Source: Argentina anserina (Eukaryota; Streptophyta; Magnoliopsida; Rosales; Rosaceae). From it: a stretch of 64,000 bases of DNA. The stretch lies in the NCBI RefSeq assembly GCF_933775445.1, contig NC_065878.1:4548001-4612000 (forward strand), read 5' to 3'. The notes below the pieces were generated by a model. The model did not search any database. It saw only the letters and a program-made list of their open reading frames with translations, and was not told where the DNA came from. A program made the position numbers and the translations under genes. The stretch's first letter is position 1. Every line of letters begins with the position of its first letter. This document shows positions 1 to 12,103 of the stretch, one piece after another.

Positions 1-1612
1 ATCAATTTAATTATCTCTAAATAGGCCACAATTATAGGAAGAAATGAAGAAAAATGTGAATTTAATGAGTTTAGAGCTAGAATGACGAAAATAACCCTAA
101 AAATATGATCAAAATTGATAGAGGTACCAAAATGGCTTACAAATGAAAACTTCAGGTGCTAAATTGTCCGTTTTCATACATCAGGTACTAAATTGTCCAA
201 GTAGCCATACTTCAGGTACCATAGGAGGAATTAACCCTTACTGAAAATGTAAAAACAGCAGGAAATGGTTCTCTACCTGTTTGTTAAGGCTGTAATTTCT
301 GGTAATTCAACAGGTAGTAGGTGCGCATCTGGGAAAAGTTAATGAAAATATAATAACCATAAGATTTCACCAAGTTAAGATAATATTTCTTCAATAGCAA
401 CTCACAAACTGTTTATCCATCTTGACAGTATTGTCATTCATTTGAAAAGCATCATTTGCAAGTTCTATTAGCCTCCGTGAAAAACCATCACATTCTCTAT
501 CTACCAGAAAGTGCAGAGCACACTTAAGATTGCTCTGACAAAAAACAAAAATGCAGTAAGCATTGACTCACAAGGTATGAGAGAAGTTTGTGTTCTTCAT
601 ATTGAAGTTAATAGGTGAATGGAAAAGTTTATTTACTTTATTACATTTGTAAAGACTAAAAAAAAAAGTTCAAATAATTGAGGCAATTGGTAAGGATGAT
701 CAGCTTTCATATTGTTTTCACAATAAAGCTGTTGCATGGTAATTACTCTATAATGACATGTTTTGAACTGAATGAGACTGTGTACATTCCACCAGAGATC
801 CTCCTATAGGTAGCAGTAGTATACAGCCTAACTAAAGTCAGGGACTGATAGTTTCTAATTCCTTGCTAGCTTATATTAAAGGCTGAACATGACATCAAAG
901 GCAGATATATTATTTGGAATTATTTTGCTGACATCTGCATTCTGCACTAAGGCTTTTCCAAGACTCACTTCGATTTTATTTGCACCAAACCAGAGTTGAT
1001 GTCTACTTCTCAGCTTGTTGATAGAGTCATTAAAGCGGATTTCGATACTAAAGTTATGATTCTCAATACTTGAGAACTGACTATTTAGAATTCCTTCTCA
1101 GCATACACTAAAATTTGCAGCGTAAAGCTGACTATTAGGGAATTTTTTTTCTTTGGCAAGTTCATATATTTCCTTGATGTGCAATGCAGTAGCGAATCTC
1201 TTCTCCATCCCTAAAGTACCTTCTTAAACATATATCATAATGAAAGACGCAATTTCTGATCTTTGCATAATTCATATGGAACTTGAAGATAACTACATGC
1301 GACCTTAAGACACAAGCAGCAAAATCCCTAGAAAGCCCTCTTATATCCATTTATTAAAAGCTTCCAGCTTGAAGACTAAAATTGTTGTTTAGTGTTTCTC
1401 AAATTTTATCTTTTATTTCAACAGCGTTCTTTCTTTGGATGCCCTTCCTACTGTTAGGTTTCTAACACATTGCTCATCTCAATCAAGCTTACCAAAAAGA
1501 CCAGGGGTGAACGAAAAATACAGATCAAAAGGAACCCTCAAATATAACCATTTGTATCGCGCAAGAAAATTTAAAATCTTAATACATACAAATTTAGAGT
1601 ACGCTTGCATAC
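1..1612. other. Left-edge stretch, probably inside the last visible intron of the ALADIN gene
   Basis: No complete gene is visible. I looked on the minus strand for the conserved C-terminal exons expected after exon 10 of ALADIN (the WDASGERLAVSYK and GPGENP blocks) and did not find them, so they lie beyond the window or are lost. Positions 130-240 carry a loosely repeated motif (cttcaggt followed by ctaaattgtcc), typical of dispersed plant repeats. One coding-like block at 406-534 is listed separately. Confidence 0.4.
406..534 (-). other. Orphan coding-like exon, unidentified
   Basis: Read on the minus strand, this 129-bp block is open. It starts after an acceptor-like tttttgtcag and ends at a donor-like GTGAGT, and its composition looks like real protein (SNLKCALHFLVDRECDG, then FSRRLIELANDAF). 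It does not match any part of ALADIN that I can recall, and I do not recognise the family. It may be an exon of a second gene overlapping the window edge, or a chance open block. Confidence 0.3.
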
Positions 1613-4600
1613 CCAGTGATGGCGGCTTTGAAGCAAAATGAATGGAGCCCAATGTTGAAGATTTAGAGAAAGCAAGAAGTATCATACGCCCATCAGGATC
1701 CCATGATGCTCCCTAGTATAAAGACACACAATAAGCATACGAAAAAAAAGAACTTATATAAGTTGGACCTTTAACTAAATGTGCTTTAATGGGCTTCATG
1801 AGTAAGTGAGGCAATGGACAAGCTGACGTGTTACATTACATTAAGTGATTCAGTTAAAAAGTGATAAGACTAAGTATCTTGGGCATTCCCACAAAAGGTT
1901 TAGAACTTATAACACACAGATTTTGTAGGAATACAACAGAAAACAACCAGAGGATAAACGAAAATTTAAAACTTTTAAACTGAAACAAAAATTTGAAAGG
2001 AAACCAAGCTTAGAGACTTCTAAACCAGACTTGGAGTTTCCCTCAAACTGCAGTTTATCTTGACAGTAACTAATCAAGCCATATGGAAAGGGAAGGATTA
2101 GGTGTTATCCTTTTCCATTTTTGATTTTTTTGCTCCTAAACCTAAATTAAAAAGGATTGACTATGATGTCTCTTATCGTGCTTCTTTCGATACAGCCATA
2201 CACTTAAAATGACAGCATGGTACAGAGGCCACTGAACTCAATGATCTAAGACAATGGCAGCCATAAGATCATCACTTAATATACATCTAAAAAAATAGCA
2301 CTGTGGCTAACCTTTACAAAGCCGCTAGTTGATGACCACGATTCAGATGCCCATGTGTTTGTCTCCCAAAGACAAAACGTTCCGTCACTGTTTAACAATA
2401 TCAGGATAATCAGCTTATTCGTCCTAAACTGGTATGTTTCAATTGATTAGGACAAACCAAACTGGTATATGACAGTACAATTTTGCAGAGAAAAAGTAAT
2501 CGCCAGTTGTTGACCACTTCAGTATTGATATGCCAGCTAGTCCGCGTCGAATTGGCGTCCCAGTCCCTAAAAAAGCAGACAGGAAATTAGGTCAAGGGTC
2601 GGCAAAGTACAGCATAATGTTCCTGCTTATGAGTTCAAAAGCACCTATGTATCCACCAGCAAACAAAAAATTTTCAAAAATCAAATAACCTAAAAGTACT
2701 GGACCCTGAATGGAGCAGATTACCGGGTATTAAAAGAGAGGGATTTTAAAACAAGCAAAGCAAAGCGCCTTGCTAAACAATTACAAAGTATAACTAAATA
2801 TTATTACAATAGAAAAACCGAAATTTCATTAGAAAAGCAGATGCAGATGATTCAAAAAGTAACCTTTTACAATTTTTTACAAATCTTAAAATGGTCTAGC
2901 ATATTGAGTCATTACAAATGATTATTTTACTTAAATAAAAGCATTTCCAGTAGTGAACTACTTTATGCAATTCTTTTTCAATCACTTTGGTGAATAAATT
3001 ATTTGATGGTGTGTGGTTAAGCAAGATTTTGCAAGACATATGCCAGTGTCAGAGCAAGTTATGTTAGCAAAAGAACAGTAAATTAGCTCAGTGTGTCAGT
3101 TTACAGTGTCATGCATGCTTTAACATGATTGGTGTGAAAAGGAATAGCGGGCAGCATGAGCTATAACTATATTCATGATTCATACTACTAGTATTGGTTA
3201 TGCAATTAAGTATTGACATGCTATTGCAGAAGAACATCAAATTTAAGACAAAATGAATACAGAAAAAGATATCATTGAATAGCTAACAACACTTCCTATG
3301 AGGCAGATATCATGATAGAACTCACAACGTATGAAATTCACAAATAAGTGAGTTGTATATGGTAGATACCTTGAGCAACATCCCATATGGTGAATGATGA
3401 ACTCTCATAAGAACCAGAAGCCAGATATGTAAGTACTTGTCAAGGATATTACAAACAGCCATAATGTACAAAGTTAGGGTTAAAATTAATCCAAATCCAC
3501 TTTTTAATCCTGCTCTAGAACAAGATTATGAAAAAGAGGAGTGATGATAAGCATCCAAGTATCTGTGTATTTCTGTAATCAAAGGCAAGACAAAAGCAAC
3601 TGATCTTCGAAGGGGAAAAAGAAACACATTTTGCATGTCCACATTACTAGTATAAGTTGTGCAAGTCATGCAGTATTTAAAATTATTGAACAAAAAAGTG
3701 AGTTTGTTTGGATATCTTCCATCAGGACTCCAGGAAAGTGCAGTGATCTGTTCCTTGTCATGACTCCGAAGAAAATCCACCAAAGTATATCGGGTTCCAG
3801 AACCTCTGGAGAGAGTTCCCAAGAAGGAAGAAAGACCTGATCTCACAGACGGAACACTCCCGGGGAAAGAAGCAGACCAGACGCAGATCCCACCACTGAA
3901 AAATAAAACAAATGAAATGAAAGAAGATCAGTATCAAGAAACACATAGCCACTCTTAAAATGCACAATGTCATCAAACAGGCAACTGTTTTACTTGCCTA
4001 CACGCCACAGCAAGTGTTCTCCCACCATTTGGCCTCCACTCAAGTAGCTTTACCCCTTTCTGCGATTCATTTGCCAAAATGCACGGCTCCTTCCCTTCTG
4101 TCAAAGTAAAAAAATTCCACACATCCACAAAAGTCAAGCAAAATAAAAAATCCTAACAAAGCAAAGCCAGCAAATAGCAGATAAATCATCTAACCCGAAT
4201 CCTCGTAGTCTCGAACCAGAACCTGATTTGAGCTGGATATAAACGCTACAACATGTTTATGTGGGTGCCAGCTCAGCCCCTGAAGATCAACTTCCGGTAA
4301 CAAGTTGACCTACATATCAAATTCCAAGCCCTTATATAACACAATAACAATGCAACTCGAAATTGCAAACAACAGTGCGAAAATTCCGTAATAATGATCG
4401 AAATTAATGAATGGAAAAATCAAGATTACATGGTTAGGGCGGAAGAGGCTTTGTAGGCTTTGAAGGAGACCCTTTGATGAGAGAGGTGGTTCACGGTCGG
4501 GAGTGGGTGGAGGCCCAACAACCTCGGATTGAAATGGAACCGGACTGAAAGTCATTCCCTGTTTCAAAAACGCCCACATTATTAGAAATCGACCAAACAT

Positions 4601-4827
4601 CATCAAATGAAGAGAAGACATGAAAGTGCGAAGGAACCACGGACCAGAATCTTGCCGTAGGTTTCTTTGGCTCCATCGTCCGACAGGCTTTCGGAAGTGA
4701 CTGTATGAGAATCGGGTTATCAATTAAGCAACATAGAAACAAGAAGAAGAAGAAGAAGAAGAGGCTTACCGAGGTCGCGATTGATTTCGCAGACGGTGAC
4801 GGAACCCGGTTGGGGGAAGCTCGGCAT
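1613..4827 (-). CDS. ALADIN: ALADIN-like nuclear pore WD-repeat protein (5' ten exons, partial)
   Basis: ALADIN is a WD40 nucleoporin of the nuclear pore complex. Ten minus-strand exons join in frame: 4770-4827, 4645-4700, 4430-4558, 4195-4309, 3998-4097, 3716-3895, 3370-3428, 2479-2566, 2312-2387 and 1613-1712. They encode 320 residues. The start MPSFPQPGSVTVCEINRDL, followed by FSPVPFQS, matches plant ALADIN as I remember it. Later landmarks are LLPEVDLQGLSWHPHKHVV, FLGTLSRGSG, LSWSPDGRYLASGSY, IWDVAQG, GTFCLWETNTW and the exon 10 peptide SKSSTLGSIHFASKPPSL. Plant ALADIN is about 450 residues, so roughly the last 110-130 are missing from the window. Exon phases are consistent throughout. 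The intron after exon 5 needs a GC donor, and the intron after exon 6 is AT-AC. A GAA-rich tract lies in intron 1. Confidence 0.9.
3429..3715 (-). other. AT-AC (U12-type) intron of the ALADIN gene
   Basis: Exon 6 ends GATGGAAG and the intron opens ATATCC (3715-3710). The next exon must begin A-TAT-CTG-GCT-TCT to keep the conserved SPDGRYLAS reading, which puts the acceptor dinucleotide at AC (3430-3429). A TCCTTGAC sequence, the U12 branch-site consensus, lies at 3446-3439 with its branch A at 3440, 11 nt from the acceptor. All three minor-spliceosome signals are therefore present, and no GT-AG alternative keeps the frame. Confidence 0.85.
3896..3997 (-). other. GC-AG intron of the ALADIN gene
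   Basis: The frame across exons 5 and 6 (AVAC then GGICVW) can be kept only if exon 5 ends ...TGTAG and the intron begins GCAAGT. This is the strong AG|GCAAGT form typical of GC donors. The acceptor is TTTTTCAG. The alternative GT donors a few bases either side shift the frame. Confidence 0.7.
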
Positions 4828-6808
4828 TTTTGCCTTCTCTGCTCTCAGACTCTCAGTGTGTTTTGAATTTACGGCTGCGCAACCAGTTTTGACTTTTAAG
4901 AGACTACTTCTTGGTTTTTATCCATCTTCTTTTTACCACTTTATAATTTTACTGTTTTACCTAAACCCCCGTTTTTATCATCTTCTTGGTTTCTAATTTT
5001 TTATCATCTTCTTTTTATCCCTTTATAGTTTTACGGTTTTACCTTCATCATCTTGGTTTCGGCAAAATTTTAACAAATGAAGTATGGATGACTGAGAATT
5101 AAGGTTAACTTATTTTCCGATATATCAAAATGGTGTTTGAGGTATAAATCCTGACCCCTAATTTAAATACAAACTGTCAGGTGTTCCGTCACTTTATGTG
5201 GCTTCCGTTATATTTGAGAGGACATTTTTGTCAAAGCGAAAGCCCATGTCTTCTCCTACGCTAAAACCAGCCTCCATTGTAAAGCTGCCCCCAAATTAAC
5301 TAGATTCGCTCACCCTTGCATCTTTTGCCTCTACCAAGCCTCTCTTACCTCTAGCGGGTCACAACTTACACGCGATCGAGTTCTATTCAGGCCACCAGTC
5401 GCACCATTGTTCACCTCTCTCCCCACTAACTAGCCATCATCACCACAACACGTCCACCAAAACGTCTGGGCGCTTGAGATTAAGAGGGGAACACTTCAAA
5501 TTGGACGACGACCTATCAGACTTACGGATTTGAGGACTCAATTTAGGGGTATCCGGGGGCAGCGATGAAGAGCTTGTTGTGGTGGTTGTGGAGGCTACAG
5601 TGGTCAATCCCTATCTCTTACTGGATTTGCCTTGATGTCGTCGTTAATAATAGGGATAGATTATGGGCCAGGCTGCAATGCAAATTCATCTAGGTGAGTG
5701 AGTCATTATTCATAATTGGGATTGTAGTATTGGTTCTGTTAGGACTGCAATTTTAGAAATTCGGATTCAGTATAGTGATGACTTGGGAATTGTATAGATT
5801 TTGAGGTTTCCACTTCAAGGTGTGTTCAATCTCATCTATCCATAATGTTATTGAGTATTGACACTAAAACATGGAACTTTGATCAGTTCGGGTTCATAGA
5901 TCAGATTGACATATATGGAAACATCTTTATGCATATTACAAATGATAATAGACTATCTCAAATTATTCCTGGGGAAAGAGGCACCAAGTTGTTCTGCGCG
6001 ATCATGTTGATGTTCGGCACTAGGTCGGAGGGACGGGATCGAGTTGTAGGCTTGCAGATGCAGGGTTATGAACGAGATCACAAAAATTACTGTGATATCC
6101 TTAACAGTGTAAATAATGGCATGAGGTTGACGGTGTTACTAACAGTGGGTATCAAAAGTGTTTCGGGTTTTCAATCTTGGGTACTATTGTGTTAGATTAG
6201 AAAGTTTATACATCTTAATTCTCAGTGACCCCTACTTCATATACCGTTCTTAAAATTTTGCCCTTGATTTTTATCTAAGAATCATCTTTCACTATCCCAA
6301 ACGACTTTTAAAAAAAAATCTGATATTGTGGTACTTTGAATTGAATCAGCCGTAAAATAAAATAGTTTTGTGTTTGGTAAAACCTTATTTTTAAAAGTTG
6401 TTGTCATACCATAAAAATATTATTTTCCTAGTGTTTTTTATGACAGCAGTTTCTAAAAGCAATTGTGATGTTGCTTCTAAAAGCAATTGTGGTGCTGCTT
6501 CTAAAAGTTGTTTCGAGTCGCCTGTAATTTTTGTTTTTAAACTGCTTTTATTTGATTTACTAAACACATTAGAATTTAAAAACCGACGAAGAAGCTGATT
6601 AATTTAAAAGAAAAGTTATATCAAACTAGGCCTAAAAGCCTTAATAAAATAAGGCACAATTTAGCACAACTGTACTGTGGGTAGAATTGATTTTGAAACT
6701 GCTACAAGATGAATCAGCTGAAGCATTTGATATACTGTTTTGAAAATTGTTGTGAGACGACTGAAAAAACAATTTTAAGTGTTTGGTTATGTTATGAATG
6801 AAACGTAT
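4828..6808. other. Intergenic region, no supported gene
   Basis: This is the upstream side of ALADIN. The open frames here (for example 116 codons at 5845-6195) show no recognisable domain and low coding character. Around 6440-6510 there is a short threefold repeat of ttctaaaagcaattgtg, and 6360-6800 has the gtgtttggt-type ends common in plant MITEs. I could not define element borders. Confidence 0.4.
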
Positions 6809-7856
6809 AATTCTCAATATGGATATATATTTTTTTGGGTAAGCGTAGAGAGGACCAACATCCTCCTACGAAAATTTATTGAAACGAAAAAAGATACAAA
6901 GAGGAATAAAAGAATAGCAAACACAATTATTCCTCAACCAACTAAAAAACAGCTAACAAAAACAAAAATTAGGAAATCCTAATCGATCTCTATTATAATG
7001 ACTCACAAAAAAATCTAGAACTGAATCCCACCAAGTAAAACTATCTGAAGAAGTACCGAAATTAGTAAGAGTATCAGCAGCTTGATTGCCCTCACGAAAA
7101 ATATGGCTTGATCTAAAATGCATTTGGGAGATTCGATGCAAGCAATTGGATCACTCCACACAAAGACTCCAAGGAACTAGATTAGAAAACTGTATATAAA
7201 GAAGAATAAGAGAAGAGTCTACTTCTAACCATATAAACTTCTAGTCTCTAACCTAAGTTAATTCAAGAGCCTTAATGACCGCCATGACTTCTGCAACAAC
7301 TGAGCTAGGGATATCAAATGTAGAAGAGAAAGCACCTAAAATCATACTTTTGTAGTCTCTATAAACACCACCATAGCCTGCCTTAGTAGAACTAATTTTC
7401 CATGCTCCATCAGTATTAACTTTGATCAAACCAAAAGGAGGGGTTAACCAGCTCACCTCAATCACTCGAGGTGCCCGGCGAGGCTTGCAACTAGCACCCA
7501 TACTTTTAATTACACAAAGCTCTTGAACATTATTAAACATGGAACCGGAAGACAACTTACTAGAGGCTGCAACATTACCTGTAATTAGACGGCAAGCTTG
7601 AGAAACAGTAACTTCAATACCATCATACCATGCTCGATTTCTACAATGCCAAATGAACCAAAGAGCTGACGCAAAACATGCAACCCAAAGATCATGTAAT
7701 TGAGAACTCCGACCAGCCGACAACCCCATATTCAAAATATCAACAATAGAGCTTGGGGCATCATGAAGCTCAAACTTCCCTAACATAATGGACCGAATAG
7801 CTACTGAGAAAAAACAATGAAGAAAAATATGATCTAAATTCTCAATATGGATATAT
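6809..7856 (-). mobile_element. 5'-truncated LINE with 20-bp target-site duplication
   Basis: The 20-bp direct repeat aattctcaatatggatatat is found at 6809-6828 and 7837-7856. Between them lies a 1008-bp minus-strand piece. Its 3' tail is visible as a short T run on the plus strand beside the left repeat. At the other end it starts in the zinc-binding RVT region (DHIFLHCFFS), so everything upstream, including the reverse transcriptase, is absent. This matches target-primed insertion of an L1-type element with 5' truncation. Confidence 0.9.
6965..7833 (-). pseudogene. LINE ORF2 C-terminus: zf-RVT tail and RNase H, with stop codons
   Basis: One reading frame from 7833 down to 6965 gives the end of the zinc-binding RVT domain and then a plant-LINE RNase H. 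The four acidic RNase H positions can be seen: KVNTDGAW, AEVMAVIKALEL, WLEVDSS and GNQAADTLTNFG. Three in-frame stops interrupt it (two just after ALELT, one after SLCVE), so it is dead. No frameshift is needed, which suggests modest age. Confidence 0.85.
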
Positions 7857-9655
7857 TATATTATAAATTGTATTACGAATTTTGTTTGATATGAAAATAT
7901 AACTAATTAAATTTCTCATATATTGTGTTGTGCAGTGATTCAAATCATCAATGTATAATTAGTTTATATCTCAATTAGCATATAAGATACAATTTGTTTG
8001 GTATTCATTTATGCATGTCACTCTGGATTTATCAACTTTTTTTTTTACCACTTTATAGTTTTACGGTTTTACCTTTTTATACCCCATCAAATTTCGTTTT
8101 GCTATAAAAATATGGTTTATCTGTTGGCGAAGCCCCGCCCAATTACGGCGAAGTCGAACTCTGACTCCCTCTGAACTCGCCGATTTTCTTCTTCCACTTC
8201 GAAAGTCTTCGTCCTCTACTTCCCTGGGCTTCTTCGTCTTGTACTTCCGAAGAAATTGTATGTATGTCATTTTGTTCAGTTCAATCCACTTTTTGTTCAA
8301 TTGTAACTACTTCATAATCTCGGAGTTTGCTTCAGTACTTCAGTGGTAGTAGCAGTAGTTGGGTAATCATGTCTTGTTGCTCTGTATCAATGGTTCCTAT
8401 CTTATCAGTAGGTTTCTGCTTCTTAAGAAGTTGGGAGTCCCTGTGCAGTAAGATATATGTAGTACTTGTAAAGCTAGAAGCCTAGAGTAATTTCTGGTTA
8501 ACCATGAACGACTATGTGCTGTGAAACTGTGAACCACAAATGAACCCTATACCACCTACTGCAAAACTGAACTAATTGAGTTATTTGTAATAATAGAGAC
8601 CTTCATAAAATAAAATGTGAGAATGCCAGGAGTGGAAAGCCATTGGTCTCAGTTGGACACCAGCTAGCTCGGAATTCGGAAATATTGACCAAGCTTTGGG
8701 CTTTGTAGGTGGTTATATAATAAGTTACAATGGGACCTGATTTATTGATTAAATGAGCAGTTTGTTCGGATTATTACCTCACAAGTTTGCTTCAATCTCC
8801 TTTAAGCATTTTCGGAAAGAAGTTGCTTTTTTGTGCTGATGCCCTTGCTCAGTAAGGTTATTTTTGTAATGGTGTTGTTTCTTGGTCTTCTGAGTTGCCT
8901 CTCTCTGTTTACGGCCTTCAGATTTGATCTTGTGCGTGGCGGGTGCAGCAGAGGGTTTATGTTAGATATTTCCTTCTAATCGAAATTAAAAAAAAATTGA
9001 TTAAAATAAGAATGGTAGCTTATAGTACGTACAACCTTTGAAATGATTTTTTCTGTGAGGGTGACGTGTATGTGTGTAAATGCAAAATCCTTATTTTGTT
9101 ATTCCATTGAGAGGTTTGTTACAATCAATGGTCTTGGTGAAGTAGTTGCTGGTAGATGTATATGTACTAATGATCTGATCGGTAATTCATTACAGAATTT
9201 ACTAGTCTATGCAGCAATATAGTATCTGATACAACTAAGAATTTTTGAATAGGCACCATTGTGGAGACATACAAGCTGCTTAACATGTATTTGAGGGAAT
9301 AGATATTTCTGCATACAGATATTTTTCTAAGGAAGCATATTTCTTAAGGCATATATTTTCTTCTTTCTAATTTCCTAGATCTGGGAGACTCATTTTCTAT
9401 ATTGTTTCTGGTTACATTTTATATATTAATTTAATAAATTATGTGGACGAAGGACCTATTGCAAGAAATGGTGTGATTAGGAGTGTTGGAACTCACATAG
9501 AGGGTGTGCGTGTGTGTCTATATATATAAACTATAAAGATAATAAAATTCAATTGTACAATCCAGATTCTCCACAGTAAATCTTTTGTTTTTGGTTCAGA
9601 AGTTCAAGCTCATCCAAGGTTTGCATACTGGATCCGCCACTGGGGGAGAGGATAA
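7857..9655 (+). other. Upstream region and probable 5' UTR with leader intron of the DUF3531 gene
   Basis: No protein gene is supported. The C-rich, CTTCTTC-containing stretch at about 8120-8260 resembles a plant 5' UTR, and a good acceptor (ttttggttcag) ends at about 9600, just before the first coding exon. A leader intron of roughly 1.3 kb is therefore plausible. The minus-strand open frame at 8061-8300 is most likely the shadow of this UTR. Confidence 0.35.
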
Positions 9656-12103
9656 ATGGAGGCGGCCATGGCCTTGGGCAGAGGCGCAGCCAAGGACGGC
9701 CTTAGAATTGATTGGGAGGATCATTCGGGGAACAAGAAAACCATGTTTCCGTTACCGTGTACCTTGTTTCAGGTAATGCTGCAGCCACCTCGTCGTCACC
9801 GACTAACTGTATGTGCAAGCTCGGAGTTGGATGGGGCAAAAGGCTCTGGAACCACAGCTAGAGGACGCAGACTTCTTAAAATTCGTGAAGATAAGAGGAA
9901 GCGCGAGTATGATCGCCTTCACAACTATCCTGCTTGGGCCAAGTGAGTCATTCATTATTATTTTTTCTATGTTTATAATTAGTGTTTTCATTATCATAGT
10001 ACTAATTAATTTCCTGTGTCGGTAAGGAAAGAGTGTTAGAAAATGCATGCAAAGATGATGCTGAGTTTAGAGCCCTTCTGGGAGATAGCATTGGAAACCC
10101 TGACCTCATGAGGAAAAGGGTTGAAGAAAGAGTTCGCCAGAAGGGCAGGGACTTCCGCAAATCAAAAACCGGTTCAGTCCTTGCCTTCAAAGTCTTATTC
10201 AGAGAGTAATTCTTTAAAATTGTCATCCTCCCTATCTCTCTTGTAACAAAAGAAGACTATTTCATACTCTCCTTTGGTGTCTGACAGCTTCAATCCCCTT
10301 GATTCCTACATTTGGTTTGAATTCTTTGGACCACCATCTGACCGTGATGTTGATCTCTTTGGAAGTGTACGTTAATCAGTCCACTTTGTGCTCAACTTAC
10401 TTAGCCTATTTGAAAATATAGATCGTTTCAGCTTTCGTGTCAGAATTAATTCTTTGATTTTGCTTAAATTGGTTTTAAAACTTATGCAGGTTATTCAGTC
10501 GTGGTATGTTCTGGGACGCTTGGGTGCCTTTAATTCTACTAATCTGCAGGTTTGTTCACTTGCTTTTTTGTTTTATATTTTTTATTTTTTTCTTCTTCTG
10601 GTACCTATGTACGTGATTGACACTGGCTTCTTTTGCTTTACGTCATTGTATTGCAACTGATCCTTGAATTCATAGAACAACAGGGAAGGGGAAAACGATA
10701 AAAAAGGAATATAATTTCTGCAATTTCATTGAACATTTACAATTTGGTATATTAATTTCATGAACTATATACCGATATTTGTTTTATCATACTTGTGGTT
10801 AATAACTGGGTGAGACTCATACAAAAGAAATTACTTGGTCAATCAGTAAAATGCAATCTTTTATATATTGAAAAAATATGTAGTGATCAAGGGTCGTGTG
10901 AATTACCCAACATTCCAGCAATGGTTATGTTAATGATGTAATACAACTGTGCAAGTTCTAGTTGTCATTATATAAGTGTCACTCTGACTTCTGACTGATT
11001 ACAGTTTGTCCTCCTTAGGATGCAGCATCCCCATGTCTTAATGGTTTGTTTTCGTCTGAGATGTCTTTGACTATATTATAAAAACTCCTGTACTGCCCTG
11101 TGTTCTCTCTCAGTTTTAAATGAAAGTGATCCGACTTTGTTGAGGGAAAAAAAATGAAAGATAGTTCAACTTCGTGTTATTATGTCAATTACAAATGCTA
11201 GAAGTAGCATAATAGTAGACAATTCGTAAAAATGTAAATTCTATGCCTCCATCTGGTCTTAAATCTCATCCTACTCGAACAGTGCTTAAAGTGCTGAAAT
11301 TTGGGAGGAAAAAGGTTTGCCAATGAAAAATTATCATTCTTTTCCCTGAGGAATTGGTGTAGACCAGTACGCTATATTTCTGGTTCAAGAAATGAATATT
11401 GATGTATGGAACCAAAACCTCAAGGATTTTATAATAAATTAAGCTAATATTTCCCAATATGAGCCTATTTGTATTAGGTACTTCTGCTTCATATAGTTTT
11501 TGTGGGATGTTTGTGCCTCATCTTTTCCTTAAAGTGTTATTTTTAGTAATGCATCTATGTAAAAGGACCGAGATTGCTTATGTAATTTTGATGTGGCAGT
11601 TGGCAAACTCATCTATGGAGTACAATCCCCTGTATGATGTGGATAAGGGTTTCAAAGTGATGCCATCTTCATTTCATGAGATCAGTGACATTGAATTTCA
11701 GGATAACTGGGGTCGTGTTTGGTATGCCGCACAGAACTTAATTTGAAGAATTGTCCTAATGTACTTTTTAACTCTTACTTTATACATATGAGAGCTTGCA
11801 CATTTATCTGTTACAGGGTAGACCTGGGTACAGCTGACTATTTTGCTGTTGATGTACTCCTCAACTGCTTTATAGTCTTAAGTTCAGAGTAAGTTTGATT
11901 AATTTGAAGCAAAAAACGGATTCCATTAATTCCGAGTATCCTGTTCTGTGTGTTCAGGTCATTTATTTACTGTGTTCTTCCTTGCCCATTTTGGTGGCAG
12001 ATATATAGGCATTCAGCAGATAGTTTTTGGTGGTCAGAAAATGGGTGACTGGGAAGAAGGCATGACCAACGCAGAGTATGGATATAAGTACTTCAAGATA
12101 TAG
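9656..12103 (+). CDS. DUF3531 family protein, seven exons
   Basis: Exons 9656-9942, 10032-10205, 10288-10366, 10490-10549, 11600-11721, 11817-11888 and 12001-12103 join with consistent phases into a 298-residue protein ending EYGYKYFKI. Hallmarks of the plant DUF3531 family are REDKRKREYDRLHNYPAWAK, GDSIGNPDLMRKRVEERV, FNPLDSYIWFE, VIQSWYVLGRLGAFNSTNLQ, VMPSSFHEISDIEFQDNWG and MGDWEEGMT. The family occurs in photosynthetic organisms and its biochemical role is not established. The first ~60 residues are non-conserved and rich in small, hydroxylated and basic residues, so a plastid transit peptide is likely, with Met at 9776 as an alternative start. Intron 4 is long (about 1 kb). It converges with the phosphatase gene downstream. 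Confidence 0.87.

Noticed and set aside
406..534. Treating the exon-like block as the next ALADIN exon
   Set aside because: Its peptide does not match the conserved ALADIN C-terminus and its borders give no expected motif.
3989..4001. GT donors near the end of ALADIN exon 5
   Set aside because: Each shifts the frame relative to the conserved GGICVW start of exon 6, and only the GC donor fits.
5845..6195. 116-codon open frame
   Set aside because: No recognisable domain, isolated, and composition not convincingly coding.
8061..8300. 79-codon minus-strand frame with many Arg and Lys
   Set aside because: It is the reverse of a C/T-rich leader-like sequence and lacks a known domain.
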